A DNA stretch of 43,978 nucleotides from Hadesarchaea archaeon (lineage in GTDB: Archaea > Hadarchaeota > Hadarchaeia > Hadarchaeales > WYZ-LMO6). This document shows positions 15,800 to 25,450 of this stretch, in pieces; within the stretch, counting starts at the first letter, position 1, and each line of letters starts with the position of its first letter. The stretch covers positions 1 to 43,978 of the forward strand of contig JAPDJF010000026.1 in assembly GCA_029259185.1 (NCBI GenBank), written 5' to 3'. Position numbers and translations under genes: made by a program. Below the pieces are notes generated by a model. It was not told the origin of the DNA. It was given only the letters and a program-made list of their open reading frames with translations, and made no database searches.

Positions 15800-16417
15800 A
15801 TGGGGAACGGAACTCCTCCGAATCGGGTTGAACTCCTCCGGAAGCTCGAGGCCGAGGCCCTGAACTGCAGGCGCTGTGGACTTCACCTAGGGAGGAAAAA
15901 AGTAGTTTTCGGCTCCGGGTCTCCGAACCCGAAGTTGGTCATGGTGGGTGAGGCCCCAGGTGTCAACGAGGACCTGCAGGGACTCCCATTCGTCGGAGCG
16001 GCGGGCAAGTTCTTGGATTCGCTCCTAGAGTCGATAGGTCTGCACAGGAGTGAAGTGTACATCACCAACACCATCAAGTGCCGACCTCCTGGTAACCGAA
16101 CCCCTTCACCTGAGGAGATCGAGGCCTGCCGTCCCTTCCTAGAGAAACAGATGAAAATCCTCATGCCTAAACTCGTAGTGGCCCTGGGGAGAACCGCTGC
16201 GACCACCCTCTTGGGGAAGGGGGTGAACATCACCTCAGAGCACGGTAGATTCATTGGGTGCAAGTTCGGAGGAACCTCGTTCAGACTCTTCCTGACCTAT
16301 CATCCCGCAGCCGCGCTCTACAGCGCGAGAAACAGATCCAAACTTCAAGAGGACTTCTCGAAACTCGGGGAGATCGTTAGGACTTCGTCCCTTGAGAGAG
16401 ACCCTCCTCAACCATAG
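15800..16417 (+). CDS. Family 4 uracil-DNA glycosylase
   Basis: Removes uracil from DNA; the family is typical of thermophiles. Four cysteines that hold the 4Fe-4S cluster are visible (Cys23, Cys26, Cys94, Cys110). The catalytic-water motif is GEAPGVNEDLQG, IKCRPPGNRTP follows, and the C-terminal DNA-binding motif is TYHPAAAL. At 205 residues it is full length. It sits 9 bases after the exonuclease-like gene and 35 bases before the preferred gatD start. Confidence 0.96.
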   Translation: MGNGTPPNRVELLRKLEAEALNCRRCGLHLGRKKVVFGSGSPNPKLVMVGEAPGVNEDLQGLPFVGAAGKFLDSLLESIGLHRSEVYITNTIKCRPPGNRTPSPEEIEACRPFLEKQMKILMPKLVVALGRTAATTLLGKGVNITSEHGRFIGCKFGGTSFRLFLTYHPAAALYSARNRSKLQEDFSKLGEIVRTSSLERDPPQP

Positions 16418-16452
16418 CTCCGGTGGGATTAAACGTGGCGAATCCAAGTTTG

Positions 16453-17790
16453 ATGATGTTTGGATACACCGGTAGACTCAGGGAGGTGCTGGAGAGGATC
16501 TCCGCGAAAGTCGGGGACACCCTCAGGGTGGAGAAAGGAGACACCGTGTACGAAGGGACATTGATGCCTCGGACCGAACTCGGAGATCCGAACTGTGTGG
16601 TTCTCAAGCTCCCGAACGGGTACAACGTTGGGGTGAGGATCGGTGAGGACACGAAAATCTCCAAGCTCTCTTCGGGGAAGTTCCGAAGACCAAAACCTCC
16701 ACCGCTACTGGCGAAGCCAGATCCCTCGAAGCCGCTGGTGACGATCGTGGGAACCGGGGGAACTATAGCCTCGAGAGTAGACTACCGCACCGGTGGGGTA
16801 TACCCCGCATTCACCCCGGAGGAGATCTACGCCTCAGTGCCGGAGATAGCTGAGGTGGCGAACGTTAAGCTCGTGGAGGCATGTAACGTTTTCAGCGAAC
16901 ATATGACCCCAGATCTCTGGATCCGGATAGCCCGAACGGTGGTCGAAGAGCTGAACTCGGACGCGAGGGGTGTGGTAATCGCCCACGGGACGGACACGAT
17001 GGCATACACTGCCGCAGCCCTGAGTTTCATGCTCCGCGGGCTCCACAAGCCGGTGGTTCTCGTGGGATCTCAGAGATCCTCGGATCGACCGAGCAGCGAT
17101 GCTCCCATGAACCTCCTCAGCGCGGTCGCCGTTGCGGCGAGGTCACAAATAGCGGAGGTGTGTGTGGTCATGCACGGATCGGTGAGCGACGATTTCTGCC
17201 TGATCCACCGTGGAACGAAAGTCAGGAAGTGCCACACGAGTCGCAGGGACGCTTTCCAGACCATCAACGATCTCCCTCTCGGCATCGTGAGGGATAGGAG
17301 GGTGGAGATGCTCACCCAAGACTACAGGAGGATGAACCCCAAGGGGAGGGTGGAACTGGACGACCGCATTGAACCTAGGGTGGCCCTAGTCAAAGTCACT
17401 CCAGGGATGAGTGGGGATCAAGTTTTGGCCCTCCTAGAACTCGGGTACAGAGGGATCGTCGTGGAGGGGACCGGGCTGGGGCACGCTCCGGAGAGCCTCT
17501 TTGGAGCCATAAAGAAAGCGGGTGAGAAGGGTGTCCCAGTGGTGATGACCTCCCAGTGTCTCTGGGGAAGAATCGATATGAAGGTATACTCCACCGGAAG
17601 AGACCTGCTGGGGATGGGGGTGATCCCCGGTGAGGACATGCTCCCAGAGGTGGCTTACGTCAAGCTCATGTGGGTACTGGGCCACGTAAGGAAACCCGAC
17701 GAGGTCAAGGCGCTGATGCTCAAGAACGTGGCGGGGGAGATCTCCTCTAGGACGGACCTGCGAACGAAGCCACCCTCCAACCCGATCTAG
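16453..17790 (+). CDS. gatD: Glu-tRNA(Gln) amidotransferase subunit D
   Basis: Asparaginase-like subunit of the archaeal GatDE enzyme; it generates ammonia for converting Glu-tRNA(Gln) to Gln-tRNA(Gln). An N-terminal small barrel (GYTGRLREVLERISAKVGDT) precedes the L-asparaginase fold with GTGGTIAS, carrying the catalytic Thr, and AHGTDTM. Related GatD proteins start close to the M(F/Y).GY segment, so I prefer ATG 16453 (or 16456) over the in-frame GTG at 16423. The 3' end overlaps the convergent transporter gene by 4 bases. The partner gatE is 2.5 kb away, beyond that transporter gene. Confidence 0.95.
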   Translation: MMFGYTGRLREVLERISAKVGDTLRVEKGDTVYEGTLMPRTELGDPNCVVLKLPNGYNVGVRIGEDTKISKLSSGKFRRPKPPPLLAKPDPSKPLVTIVGTGGTIASRVDYRTGGVYPAFTPEEIYASVPEIAEVANVKLVEACNVFSEHMTPDLWIRIARTVVEELNSDARGVVIAHGTDTMAYTAAALSFMLRGLHKPVVLVGSQRSSDRPSSDAPMNLLSAVAVAARSQIAEVCVVMHGSVSDDFCLIHRGTKVRKCHTSRRDAFQTINDLPLGIVRDRRVEMLTQDYRRMNPKGRVELDDRIEPRVALVKVTPGMSGDQVLALLELGYRGIVVEGTGLGHAPESLFGAIKKAGEKGVPVVMTSQCLWGRIDMKVYSTGRDLLGMGVIPGEDMLPEVAYVKLMWVLGHVRKPDEVKALMLKNVAGEISSRTDLRTKPPSNPI

Positions 17791-20099
17791 CGCTTCGTTC
17801 TGAATTTTCCCTTTCGCTTGGAGCGACGAGCGTAAGCGAGATAGACGGTTGGGAGGATGATCAAAGCGGCGACAAGGGCATACAAGATGACGAGTGCCAC
17901 GAGTTCACCGAACCTCGTCATCGCCGGCATCCTGGAGAGCGAGAGGATGCCGAAACCTCCCGCCATCGTCACCATCGCTACCAGGATAGCCCTCCCCACG
18001 TGTCGAACCGTATTGACCGCCGCTCGGTCGGGTGCCCATCCACGAATCTTCCAGTCCTCCCTGAACCTAGAAGCCATCTGCACACTGTAGTCTATCCCCA
18101 TCCCTATCATCAGGCAGAAGGAGCCCATCGTGAACACATCCACCGACCACCCAAGGAGCCTGAAGGTTCCGAACTCCCACGCTATCACAAGACACACGGG
18201 TAGGATCGCGATGGCTCCCACCGGAAGGGATCTGAACAGGATCAGGAGGGAAAAGAAGCATAGGACTAGAGCCAGGGCCGTCATCCTCACCATGCTTGGA
18301 CGGATACCTTCGAATATGTCCGTGATGACCGCCGGCTCCCCTCCAACCGCCGGCTCGCCTCCCCACCGCATGGTTATCACGTCGCTCTGGAATTCGGAGA
18401 CATGCGCCCTCACCACATCGGTCGCTCGCTTGAAATCCCGATTGGTCGTGCCGCTCACGTAGAAGACCAAGAGGGTCTCGGTGCCATCTTGGGAGAGCAG
18501 GAGGTTTATGCTCTCGTCCGATTTCCGGACGTTCTCAACGATTTTCAACACCTCCTCCTTCGTTTGGGGAAATTCCCCCATCGTCGCGTACCGGAGAAGA
18601 TCCGCTATGCTCGTCCCCCCCGTGATGACACCCACACCATCCGGATCTGCAAGCACCGCACCCTCCAGCTGGGATATTTCATTGAGGGCTTCGGGCTCGA
18701 AGAAGTCTCCGCTGACGAGGACGAAGAGCAAGGATTGGCCCCCAAACATTTCGTTTATCTCGTGTTTGGTGTCTAGCGATTCGACACCTTTTGGGAGGAA
18801 CAGGTCGAACGACATCGTCGTGCTTACCCCTCTAGCCGCTACCACACACGCGAGCGAGCTCACAACCGTCACCGCGAGCACGACTTTCCAATTGCGTACC
18901 AAGGATCTTCCCGTTCTCACCAGGAGGACGTTGAGTCTTTCTCCACCCAAGTACGTTCTCTGGGGTGTCGATATCCTTCCCCGCTCCCTCCGATGCCTCA
19001 TAGCCACGAGGGAGGGGAGGAACGAAATCGTCAGAAGGAAAGCGAAAGTCACACCCAGCGCCGCGAGTTGCCCGAGCGTGCGATTCGGAGGAAAGTCTGA
19101 TATCGAAAAAGAGAGGAAGCCTATCACCGTGGTTATCAAGCATATCAAAACCGCGGATCCTATCCGATGGACAGAGGTCTCTAGGGACTTCTGGGGGCTC
19201 TTCCCTCCTCTGCGTTCCTCGTAGTATCTGTTGAGGATGTAAATCGAGTAGTCTATGCCCGCAACCATCGTTATCGGAACGAGCGCCACGTGCAGAGCTG
19301 TGAAGTCTATTCCAAGCAAACCCATGGTCCCCATGGTCCACATCGTTGCCAGACCAACGACTGAGAAGCACATCGCCACATCCGAAAACCTCCGGAACGC
19401 GAGGAACAAGATGAAGATGACAAATACCAGAACCGCGGGGATTAACACGCTGTTGTCCCTGTTCATCATCTCATGGATGTCATGCTGGATGGAGTAAGCT
19501 CCCGTGACGCTCAGCTCTAGGTTCTCCGCGGTGCTCTCGAACTCATCAACCTTCGCCCGCACCGACTGCGCCGTGTCCATGAGCTCTGAGGTCGTCAGGA
19601 GAGTGTTGAGGTACACGCGAATCAGGCCCGCTTTCCTGTCCCGGGTTAGAAACATCGCTATTTGCTTCGATGTCATGGGATCCGAGAAGAGGTTATCCAC
19701 GATGCGGGCGGCGGCGGCCTCCAGTAAGGGGTCGGAAAGGTTTTCATAACCGGGAATACATCGAATGTAGTCGACATAGGACTGACATCCCAGCACTCTG
19801 TTTTCGAGTTCTGGGTCGGAGGAGAGGGAATCCTCCAGCTCAAGGATCGAGCGGATCACATCAGCCTTTAACAGATTCTCCGCTTCGACCAACACCGTCT
19901 CATAGGATGTGCCCACGAACTCGTTGCTGATCTCTAAGGAGACCCCGACCGAAGTGTACTCGTCAGGTAGAAATTTTTTGAAATCAGAGGTCTGGGAGAT
20001 CCTCGTCACTCCATACCCCATGACACACGAGACGAGGAGGATGGTAAGGAGGATGAGCTTGTACCTCTCCTCACACAACCTAGCGATGTCCCTCAGCAT
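17787..20099 (-). CDS. RND-superfamily (MMPL/HAE3-like) membrane transporter
   Basis: 770-residue membrane protein with the two-fold RND plan: a first transmembrane helix near residues 13-30, a large extracytoplasmic loop to about 210, and a five-helix bundle to about 390. A repeat follows, with a helix near 400-425, a second loop to about 600 and a second bundle to about 760. Helix-4-type motifs GIDYSIYILNRYYEERR and GMGIDYSVQMASRFRED occur in each half, the second being the proton-relay-like element. The substrate is unknown; archaeal members are proposed to move hydrophobic compounds. A minus-strand TTTTATAT about 25 bases upstream of the ATG supports a leaderless start. Confidence 0.9.
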   Translation of the reverse strand: MLRDIARLCEERYKLILLTILLVSCVMGYGVTRISQTSDFKKFLPDEYTSVGVSLEISNEFVGTSYETVLVEAENLLKADVIRSILELEDSLSSDPELENRVLGCQSYVDYIRCIPGYENLSDPLLEAAAARIVDNLFSDPMTSKQIAMFLTRDRKAGLIRVYLNTLLTTSELMDTAQSVRAKVDEFESTAENLELSVTGAYSIQHDIHEMMNRDNSVLIPAVLVFVIFILFLAFRRFSDVAMCFSVVGLATMWTMGTMGLLGIDFTALHVALVPITMVAGIDYSIYILNRYYEERRGGKSPQKSLETSVHRIGSAVLICLITTVIGFLSFSISDFPPNRTLGQLAALGVTFAFLLTISFLPSLVAMRHRRERGRISTPQRTYLGGERLNVLLVRTGRSLVRNWKVVLAVTVVSSLACVVAARGVSTTMSFDLFLPKGVESLDTKHEINEMFGGQSLLFVLVSGDFFEPEALNEISQLEGAVLADPDGVGVITGGTSIADLLRYATMGEFPQTKEEVLKIVENVRKSDESINLLLSQDGTETLLVFYVSGTTNRDFKRATDVVRAHVSEFQSDVITMRWGGEPAVGGEPAVITDIFEGIRPSMVRMTALALVLCFFSLLILFRSLPVGAIAILPVCLVIAWEFGTFRLLGWSVDVFTMGSFCLMIGMGIDYSVQMASRFREDWKIRGWAPDRAAVNTVRHVGRAILVAMVTMAGGFGILSLSRMPAMTRFGELVALVILYALVAALIILPTVYLAYARRSKRKGKFRTKR

Positions 20100-20217
20100 C
20101 TAGGGATTCTTCCCGCCCGATATAAAATGCTCTCGGATGGACGAGTTTGGTGCCTCCCCCAGATCTCACCCTCGCCCCCAAGAGAATAAAAAGCATGCCC
20201 GAGGACGTTGAATCGAG

Positions 20218-20322
20218 ATGAGGACTGGAGAAACGAGTGAGCGCTTGGCATCTCCTCACGCGCCTCCGAATTTCTGGAAGGGTGCCTCCCGAGTGGATCC
20301 GAACCGAACGGTGAGAAGATGA
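20218..20322 (+). CDS. Possible 34-aa leader peptide upstream of gatE
   Basis: ATG at 20218 opens 34 codons ending in TGA at 20320-20322, which overlaps the gatE ATG as ATGA. A TATA-like AATAAAAA at about 20185-20192 is placed to start transcription near the small ATG, so the mRNA would carry this frame before gatE. The peptide (MRTGETSERLASPHAPPNFW followed by a basic end) matches nothing I recognise. It may be a coupled leader or a chance frame. Confidence 0.3.
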   Translation: MRTGETSERLASPHAPPNFWKGASRVDPNRTVRR

Positions 20323-22220
20323 GAAAGGAAGCATACGAAGAGCTGAAACCGATGGTAGGTTTGGAGATCCATCAGCAGCTCGACACTAAACACAAACTGT
20401 TTTGTAACTGCCCTACGACCATGAGGGAGAAAACACCACTGACCACGATCGAACGCCGCCTGCGACCAGTACAGAGCGAGTTGGGAGAGACGGATGTCGC
20501 CGCACAGTTCGAGTACCTACGCAACAGGTCCTTTTGCTACCAAGTGTTTTCGGGTGAGAGTTGCCTCGTGGAAACCGACTGTGAACCACCCCACGAATTA
20601 AACCCTGAGGCCCTGGAGATCGCTTTGCAGATAGCACTATTACTGAACTGCAGAATACCTGACGAGATCCACACCATGCGGAAGATCGTCATCGACGGGA
20701 GCAACACGAGTGGATTTCAACGCACCTGCATAGTCGGTTTGGGCGGCTTCCTCGAATATAAGGGAAGGAGGATCGAAATTTCCACTATCGCTTTGGAGGA
20801 GGACGCGGCCGCGATCGTCTCCGAGGAAAGGGGGAAGGTGACCTATAGGCTGAACCGGCTTGGGGTTCCACTGGTCGAGATCGGAACCGGACCTATAGTG
20901 GGGCACACACCCCAAGAAATTCAAGAAATAGCATATTCGATCGGGATGATCTGCCGTGCGACCGATAAGGTCAAGCGCGAGATCGGGGCCATCCGACAGG
21001 ATGTCAACATCTCGGTGAGAGGGGGAGCCAGGGTCGAGATCAAAGGGGTTCAGGAACTCGGGCTCATCTCAAAAGTCGTCGAACGCGAGGTTCAGAGACA
21101 ACTCGCCCTCATCGAAATCAAGAAGGAACTCGCCCGACGTGGGGCGGGAAGGGTCGAAAAAGAATTCGTGGATGTCACGGAAGCTTTCTCTGGTACGGGG
21201 TCGCAGATTGTGAGCAAGGGGCTCGCGAAAGGGAAGAGGGTGCTGGCGGTCAATCTACCTAAGTTCGCCGGGCTCGTAGGCAGGGAATTACAACCGGGGA
21301 GGAGGCTCGGAACCGAACTCGCGGACTGGGCGAAGTTGTACGGAAAGGTTGGAGGAATACTCCACACGGACGAGCTACCGGCGTACGGGATCTCCCGAGA
21401 GGAGGTGGAGAGGATAAGGAGGGCCACGGGTGCGAGCGAGGACGATGCAGTTGTGATCGTGGTCGATACGAGGGAGAAAGCCCGAACCGCCCTAGCTGCA
21501 GTTGTCGATAGGGCAAACCAAGCGATCGAAGGCGTCCCGGAGGAGACGAGGAGGGCCCTCCCCGACGGGAATACCGAATTCATGCGCCCCTTACCCGGAG
21601 CGGGACGGATGTACCCGGAGACCGACATCCCACCGATCCCCATCCGGGAAGACAGGCTGAAAACTCTGAGAGAGAGCCTCCCCGAACTCCCGGAACGGAA
21701 GAAGGAAAGGTTCATGAAAGAATATGGCCTAGGCGAGGAGATGGCCGGGCGTCTCAGCCTCTCCGAGAAAGCGGGGCTCTTCGAAAGGCTCGCGAGGGGA
21801 TCCGGTGCGAGTCCAAAGCTCATAGCCACCACCTTGGAAGAGACGATGGTGAGTCTGAGGAGGGAGGGGATCGAGGTTGAGAGGGTTCCAGAGTCCTTCT
21901 TGCTGGACATGTTCAATCTTATATCGAACGGAAAGCTGGCCAAGGAAGCTATACCGGAGGTGCTCGCGGAGGGATCGAAGGGGAAAGATATTCAAGAGGT
22001 TCTCAAGAAACTTGGGCTTCGGGCTCCGGGTGAAGAGGAACTTAAAAGGTTCGTCCGAGAAGTTACGTTGGCCAACCGGAAGCTGATAGAGGAAAGAGGT
22101 GAGGCAGCCATGAAACCCCTGATGGGAATCCTGATGAAACACTTGCGTGGGAAAGTCGATGGAAAAGTCGTGAACGAAGCTCTAACCCACGAAATCCGAA
22201 AAATGCTGAGGAAGGAGTGA
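20319..22220 (+). CDS. gatE: Glu-tRNA(Gln) amidotransferase subunit E
   Basis: Kinase/transamidase subunit of archaeal GatDE, related to GatB: it phosphorylates Glu-tRNA(Gln) and amidates it with ammonia from GatD. GatB-type landmarks: VGLEIHQQLDTKHKLFC near the N-terminus, IDGSNTSGFQRT, and QDVNISVRGGARVEIKG. A GAD-like insertion shared with bacterial AspRS lies in the middle (about residues 270-410), before GRMYPETDIPP. The C-terminal YqeY-like tail domain binds the tRNA elbow. Full length at 633 residues. It is separated from gatD by a convergent transporter gene, so the two subunits need independent expression. Confidence 0.97.
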   Translation: MRKEAYEELKPMVGLEIHQQLDTKHKLFCNCPTTMREKTPLTTIERRLRPVQSELGETDVAAQFEYLRNRSFCYQVFSGESCLVETDCEPPHELNPEALEIALQIALLLNCRIPDEIHTMRKIVIDGSNTSGFQRTCIVGLGGFLEYKGRRIEISTIALEEDAAAIVSEERGKVTYRLNRLGVPLVEIGTGPIVGHTPQEIQEIAYSIGMICRATDKVKREIGAIRQDVNISVRGGARVEIKGVQELGLISKVVEREVQRQLALIEIKKELARRGAGRVEKEFVDVTEAFSGTGSQIVSKGLAKGKRVLAVNLPKFAGLVGRELQPGRRLGTELADWAKLYGKVGGILHTDELPAYGISREEVERIRRATGASEDDAVVIVVDTREKARTALAAVVDRANQAIEGVPEETRRALPDGNTEFMRPLPGAGRMYPETDIPPIPIREDRLKTLRESLPELPERKKERFMKEYGLGEEMAGRLSLSEKAGLFERLARGSGASPKLIATTLEETMVSLRREGIEVERVPESFLLDMFNLISNGKLAKEAIPEVLAEGSKGKDIQEVLKKLGLRAPGEEELKRFVREVTLANRKLIEERGEAAMKPLMGILMKHLRGKVDGKVVNEALTHEIRKMLRKE

Positions 22221-22334
22221 ATGTGCAGAGCGATGGGGGTCCATCACCTCCGGTGGAGACGGCGGATCCCAAGATGGCCCCCTTTATAAGAGGGTACCCA
22301 GAGGTGGTGAGAACTAGAGGACGGGGGACTTGAG

Positions 22335-25300
22335 TTGTGTGGAATCGTCGGCTACATCGGTAAACGCAAAGCAGCGCCCCTCTTATTCGATGCACTGAGG
22401 CGTTTGGAATATCGGGGGTACGATTCCATCGGGGAAGCGACCATCTGGAAGGGAAAACTATACGTGAAAAAGGATCGGGGAAAAATCGAGGATGTCCATC
22501 GCAAACTAAAACTCGACGATTTGCCAGGCAATGTGGGGATAGGGCACTGTCTACATCCCGAGACCATAGTCCAACTGGGCGATGGCAGGATCACGCGTAT
22601 TTCCGAGATAGATCGAAAATGCCATGTCTGGGCATACCGTATTCACGAGAGAAAATTCGTGCGTGCGAGGGCTCTGTGCTTCAGACACCCCGCCCCCCCT
22701 TACCTCCACAGGATAAAGACTCAGTTCACCGAAATCGTCTGCACAGGGAATCACCGTCTGCTCGTGGCGGGGGCGAACGGGAAGATAGTCGAAAAGAGGG
22801 TAAGGGATATCGAAAGAGGTGACTTGCTCCTCTGCGCTGGGAGGATTTCGATCGGGGGGAGGTCGAAGGAGCTTAGAGACGCGCAGGATAAGCAGTACAT
22901 CGCCCTCACGGCTGAGGGTGCGACGAAGGTGTCTTTCCCACGCAAAACGGGGAAAAAACTCATGCAGCTCGTGGGCTACATGCTTGGAAGTGGACACCTC
23001 GGGAAGCGAACCGTGAGAATCGAGGACATGGACAGGTCCCTCTTGGAGAGATACAACGAACTCTTCCGAGATCTCTTTGGGATCTCCGGGCGGATCGTGA
23101 GATCGAAACGAAAGGATGCGTACTCTCTGGAAATAAACGACGAACGCTTGTGCGAGTGGTTCACGGAAAACTTTCCGGAGTTACGGCGGGGGGAATTCCC
23201 AACTTGGATCGGTGGGCTTCCCGAACCCCAAGTACTCGCATTCGTCGGTGGCTTCTTTGATGCGAAGGGGATCATCGACTCCGATGGCGGACAGCTCCTC
23301 CTCAGGGGGAGCCGAAAGAACGTGAGGATGATCCAAACCCTCTTACTCAGAGCTGGCATCCTCTCATCCTGCACCCGATTCATGCCCAATGACTCGAATT
23401 GGAATGATCCCCACCCCCTGACGATTTCGAACCGCGACCAAGTGAAAAGATTTCTCGAGAGAATACCCATCCTCTCAAGTGTTAAATCGGCAGAAGCGAG
23501 AGATGCCATGCGCAAACTCTTAAAGGGTTCTCCTCGCACCGATTTCGAATTGCTGATTTCAAAGGAAAACACTCGCAAATCCCTCAGCCATCCCTCGAAA
23601 GGCTGGAGGCTTGCCACAATGCGTTCCATCCATCGAACTCAGAGAGACGGAGGGTCAAAAAAAACACCTGAGTTTTCGGGCGCACCAGTCGTGTTTCAGA
23701 AGGTCGTTTCAAACGAGAAGATCAAGAGCGATGTGAAATATGTGTACGACTTAGAGGTTCCGGGACTCGAAAATTTCGTGGCGAACTGCATCGTTTCCCA
23801 CAACTCACGCTGGGCAACCCATGGGCGTCCATCGAAGGTCAACGCCCATCCACACCTCGACACCTTCGGAAAGGTTGCCGTCGTGCACAATGGAATCTTG
23901 GAGAATTACCTAGAACTCAAAAACTTCCTCCGAAAAAAGGGATACCGTTTTTCCTCTCAGACCGACACGGAGGTGATCCCGAACCTTATCTCCTATTTCA
24001 TGCGAAAGGGAAACAGTTTGGAAAAAAGCACCGAAGAAGCTACGAAGCATCTCATTGGAAGCTTTGCCATCGCTGTGATCTGCACCGGGGAACCAAAAAA
24101 ACTCGTTGGAGTCAGGAGGGAAAGCCCACTCATCGTTGGGGTGGGGGATGGAGAAATGCTCTTGGCCTCGGACGTTCCAGCCCTGCTACCCTTCACTAGA
24201 CGTGTTATGCCTCTCCAGAACGACGAGATGGTGGTGCTGACGGAGTCATCGGTGGTCGTGAGGCGCTTGTCCGATGGAGAAGTGGTGAAGAGACCACCTA
24301 TTACCGTGACATGGACCGCCGAGATGGCGGAGAAAATGGGATACCCGCACTTTACCCTCAAAGAGATATTCCAACAACCCGAAGCCATACGGGAGACCCT
24401 GAGGGCCGCCCCCGGAGAACTGGAGAAGCTCTCGAACCTCTTCGTGAGATCGGATAGGGTGTATGTGGTCGGGTGTGGGACTTCCTATCACGCAGCACTC
24501 GTGGGGAAGTATATCCTCGCCCGGCTAGCAGACTTCTCCGTCGAAGCGGTGATAGCTTCAGAATTTCAGGAGAGCTGCAGGGTTGATCGTAGGAGCGCGG
24601 TGCTAGCGATAACTCAATCGGGGGAAACGGCTGACGTGCTCAAAGCCGTGAAACTCGCCAAGGCAGTGGGTGCCAGAGTGGCATGCCTCACCAACGTGGT
24701 GGGAAGTTCCATAACACGAGAGAGTGATTTGGTCTGCCACACCCACGCTGGGCCGGAGGTGAGCGTCGTGGCGACCAAAACTTTCGCTTCTCAAGTCGCA
24801 TATCTCTCCCTCTTCTCGATCCGGATGGGGGAGAAGACCGGGACGCTGAGGAGATCGGAAGCAAGCGAACTGTGGTCCGAGCTCCTTCGAATCCACGAGG
24901 CTGTAGAGGAGGCGGTTCGCGATTCGGTGGGCAAAACTAGGAGGATAGCGAGGAGATACTTGGATGCTGAGCATTTCTATCTCATAGGGAGGGGGATAGG
25001 CTACCCAATCGTGATGGAGGGTGCCCTGAAAATAAAGGAGATATCCTACATTCACTCCGAGGCGCTGGCGGCTGGAGAACTCAAACATGGCACCCTCGCT
25101 CTCATCGAGAAGGGAACTCCGGTAATAGCGGTGGCTCCCAACGGCGGCGCCAAAGCTAGGTTGATCAGCAATATCGAGGAGATCAAGGCAAGGGGGGCGA
25201 CTATCATAGCCGTGGCCGAGGAAGGCGACCCTGAAGTGGCTAAGCACGCGAACGTAGTGATCCCGGTTCCGAAGGTGAAAGAATTGTTCAGCCCCCTCGT

Positions 25301-25403
25301 CTTTGTCCCCCCACTTCAACTCCTTGCATACCACCTCTCTGTCGGGAGGAACCAAGATCCAGACAGACCTAGGTCGTTGGCAAAATCCGTCACCGTCGAG
25401 TAA
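22335..25403 (+). CDS. glmS: Glucosamine-6-phosphate synthase GlmS precursor with intein
   Basis: Glutamine:fructose-6-phosphate aminotransferase, the entry to UDP-GlcNAc. The TTG start at 22335 is fixed because Cys2 (MCGIVGYIG) must be the glutaminase nucleophile. The glutaminase domain is interrupted after GIGH at residue 71 by a 419-residue intein and resumes at SRWATHGRP, the usual GIGH(T/S)RWATHG motif. Two SIS isomerase domains follow (TQSGETADV, SVVATKTFASQ), and the protein ends KSVTVE as GlmS enzymes do. Without the intein it is 603 residues, the family's normal size. A TATA-like CTTTATAAG lies at about 22281. The nucleotidyltransferase gene follows 47 bases downstream. Confidence 0.96.
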   Translation: MCGIVGYIGKRKAAPLLFDALRRLEYRGYDSIGEATIWKGKLYVKKDRGKIEDVHRKLKLDDLPGNVGIGHCLHPETIVQLGDGRITRISEIDRKCHVWAYRIHERKFVRARALCFRHPAPPYLHRIKTQFTEIVCTGNHRLLVAGANGKIVEKRVRDIERGDLLLCAGRISIGGRSKELRDAQDKQYIALTAEGATKVSFPRKTGKKLMQLVGYMLGSGHLGKRTVRIEDMDRSLLERYNELFRDLFGISGRIVRSKRKDAYSLEINDERLCEWFTENFPELRRGEFPTWIGGLPEPQVLAFVGGFFDAKGIIDSDGGQLLLRGSRKNVRMIQTLLLRAGILSSCTRFMPNDSNWNDPHPLTISNRDQVKRFLERIPILSSVKSAEARDAMRKLLKGSPRTDFELLISKENTRKSLSHPSKGWRLATMRSIHRTQRDGGSKKTPEFSGAPVVFQKVVSNEKIKSDVKYVYDLEVPGLENFVANCIVSHNSRWATHGRPSKVNAHPHLDTFGKVAVVHNGILENYLELKNFLRKKGYRFSSQTDTEVIPNLISYFMRKGNSLEKSTEEATKHLIGSFAIAVICTGEPKKLVGVRRESPLIVGVGDGEMLLASDVPALLPFTRRVMPLQNDEMVVLTESSVVVRRLSDGEVVKRPPITVTWTAEMAEKMGYPHFTLKEIFQQPEAIRETLRAAPGELEKLSNLFVRSDRVYVVGCGTSYHAALVGKYILARLADFSVEAVIASEFQESCRVDRRSAVLAITQSGETADVLKAVKLAKAVGARVACLTNVVGSSITRESDLVCHTHAGPEVSVVATKTFASQVAYLSLFSIRMGEKTGTLRRSEASELWSELLRIHEAVEEAVRDSVGKTRRIARRYLDAEHFYLIGRGIGYPIVMEGALKIKEISYIHSEALAAGELKHGTLALIEKGTPVIAVAPNGGAKARLISNIEEIKARGATIIAVAEEGDPEVAKHANVVIPVPKVKELFSPLVFVPPLQLLAYHLSVGRNQDPDRPRSLAKSVTVE
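22548..23804 (+). mobile_element. GlmS intein with LAGLIDADG endonuclease remnant
   Basis: 419-residue in-frame intein. Cys1 begins CLHPETIVQLGDG (block A), block B is CTGNHRLLV with the conserved Thr and His, block F is VKYVYDLEVPGLENFVAN, and block G ends SHN before Ser+1 of the extein, so splicing residues are complete. The central endonuclease has two LAGLIDADG helices, LVGYMLGSGHLG and FVGGFFDAKGIID. In the first, the usual acidic residue of the GDG-like end is Ser (GSG), so DNA cleavage is probably lost while splicing remains. Insertion is at the conserved GIGH/SRWATHG active-domain motif. Confidence 0.93.
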
Positions 25404-25450
25404 ACCCGACAGAAATCGTTATTTGAAACGAGCCCATTAAACTCATAACG

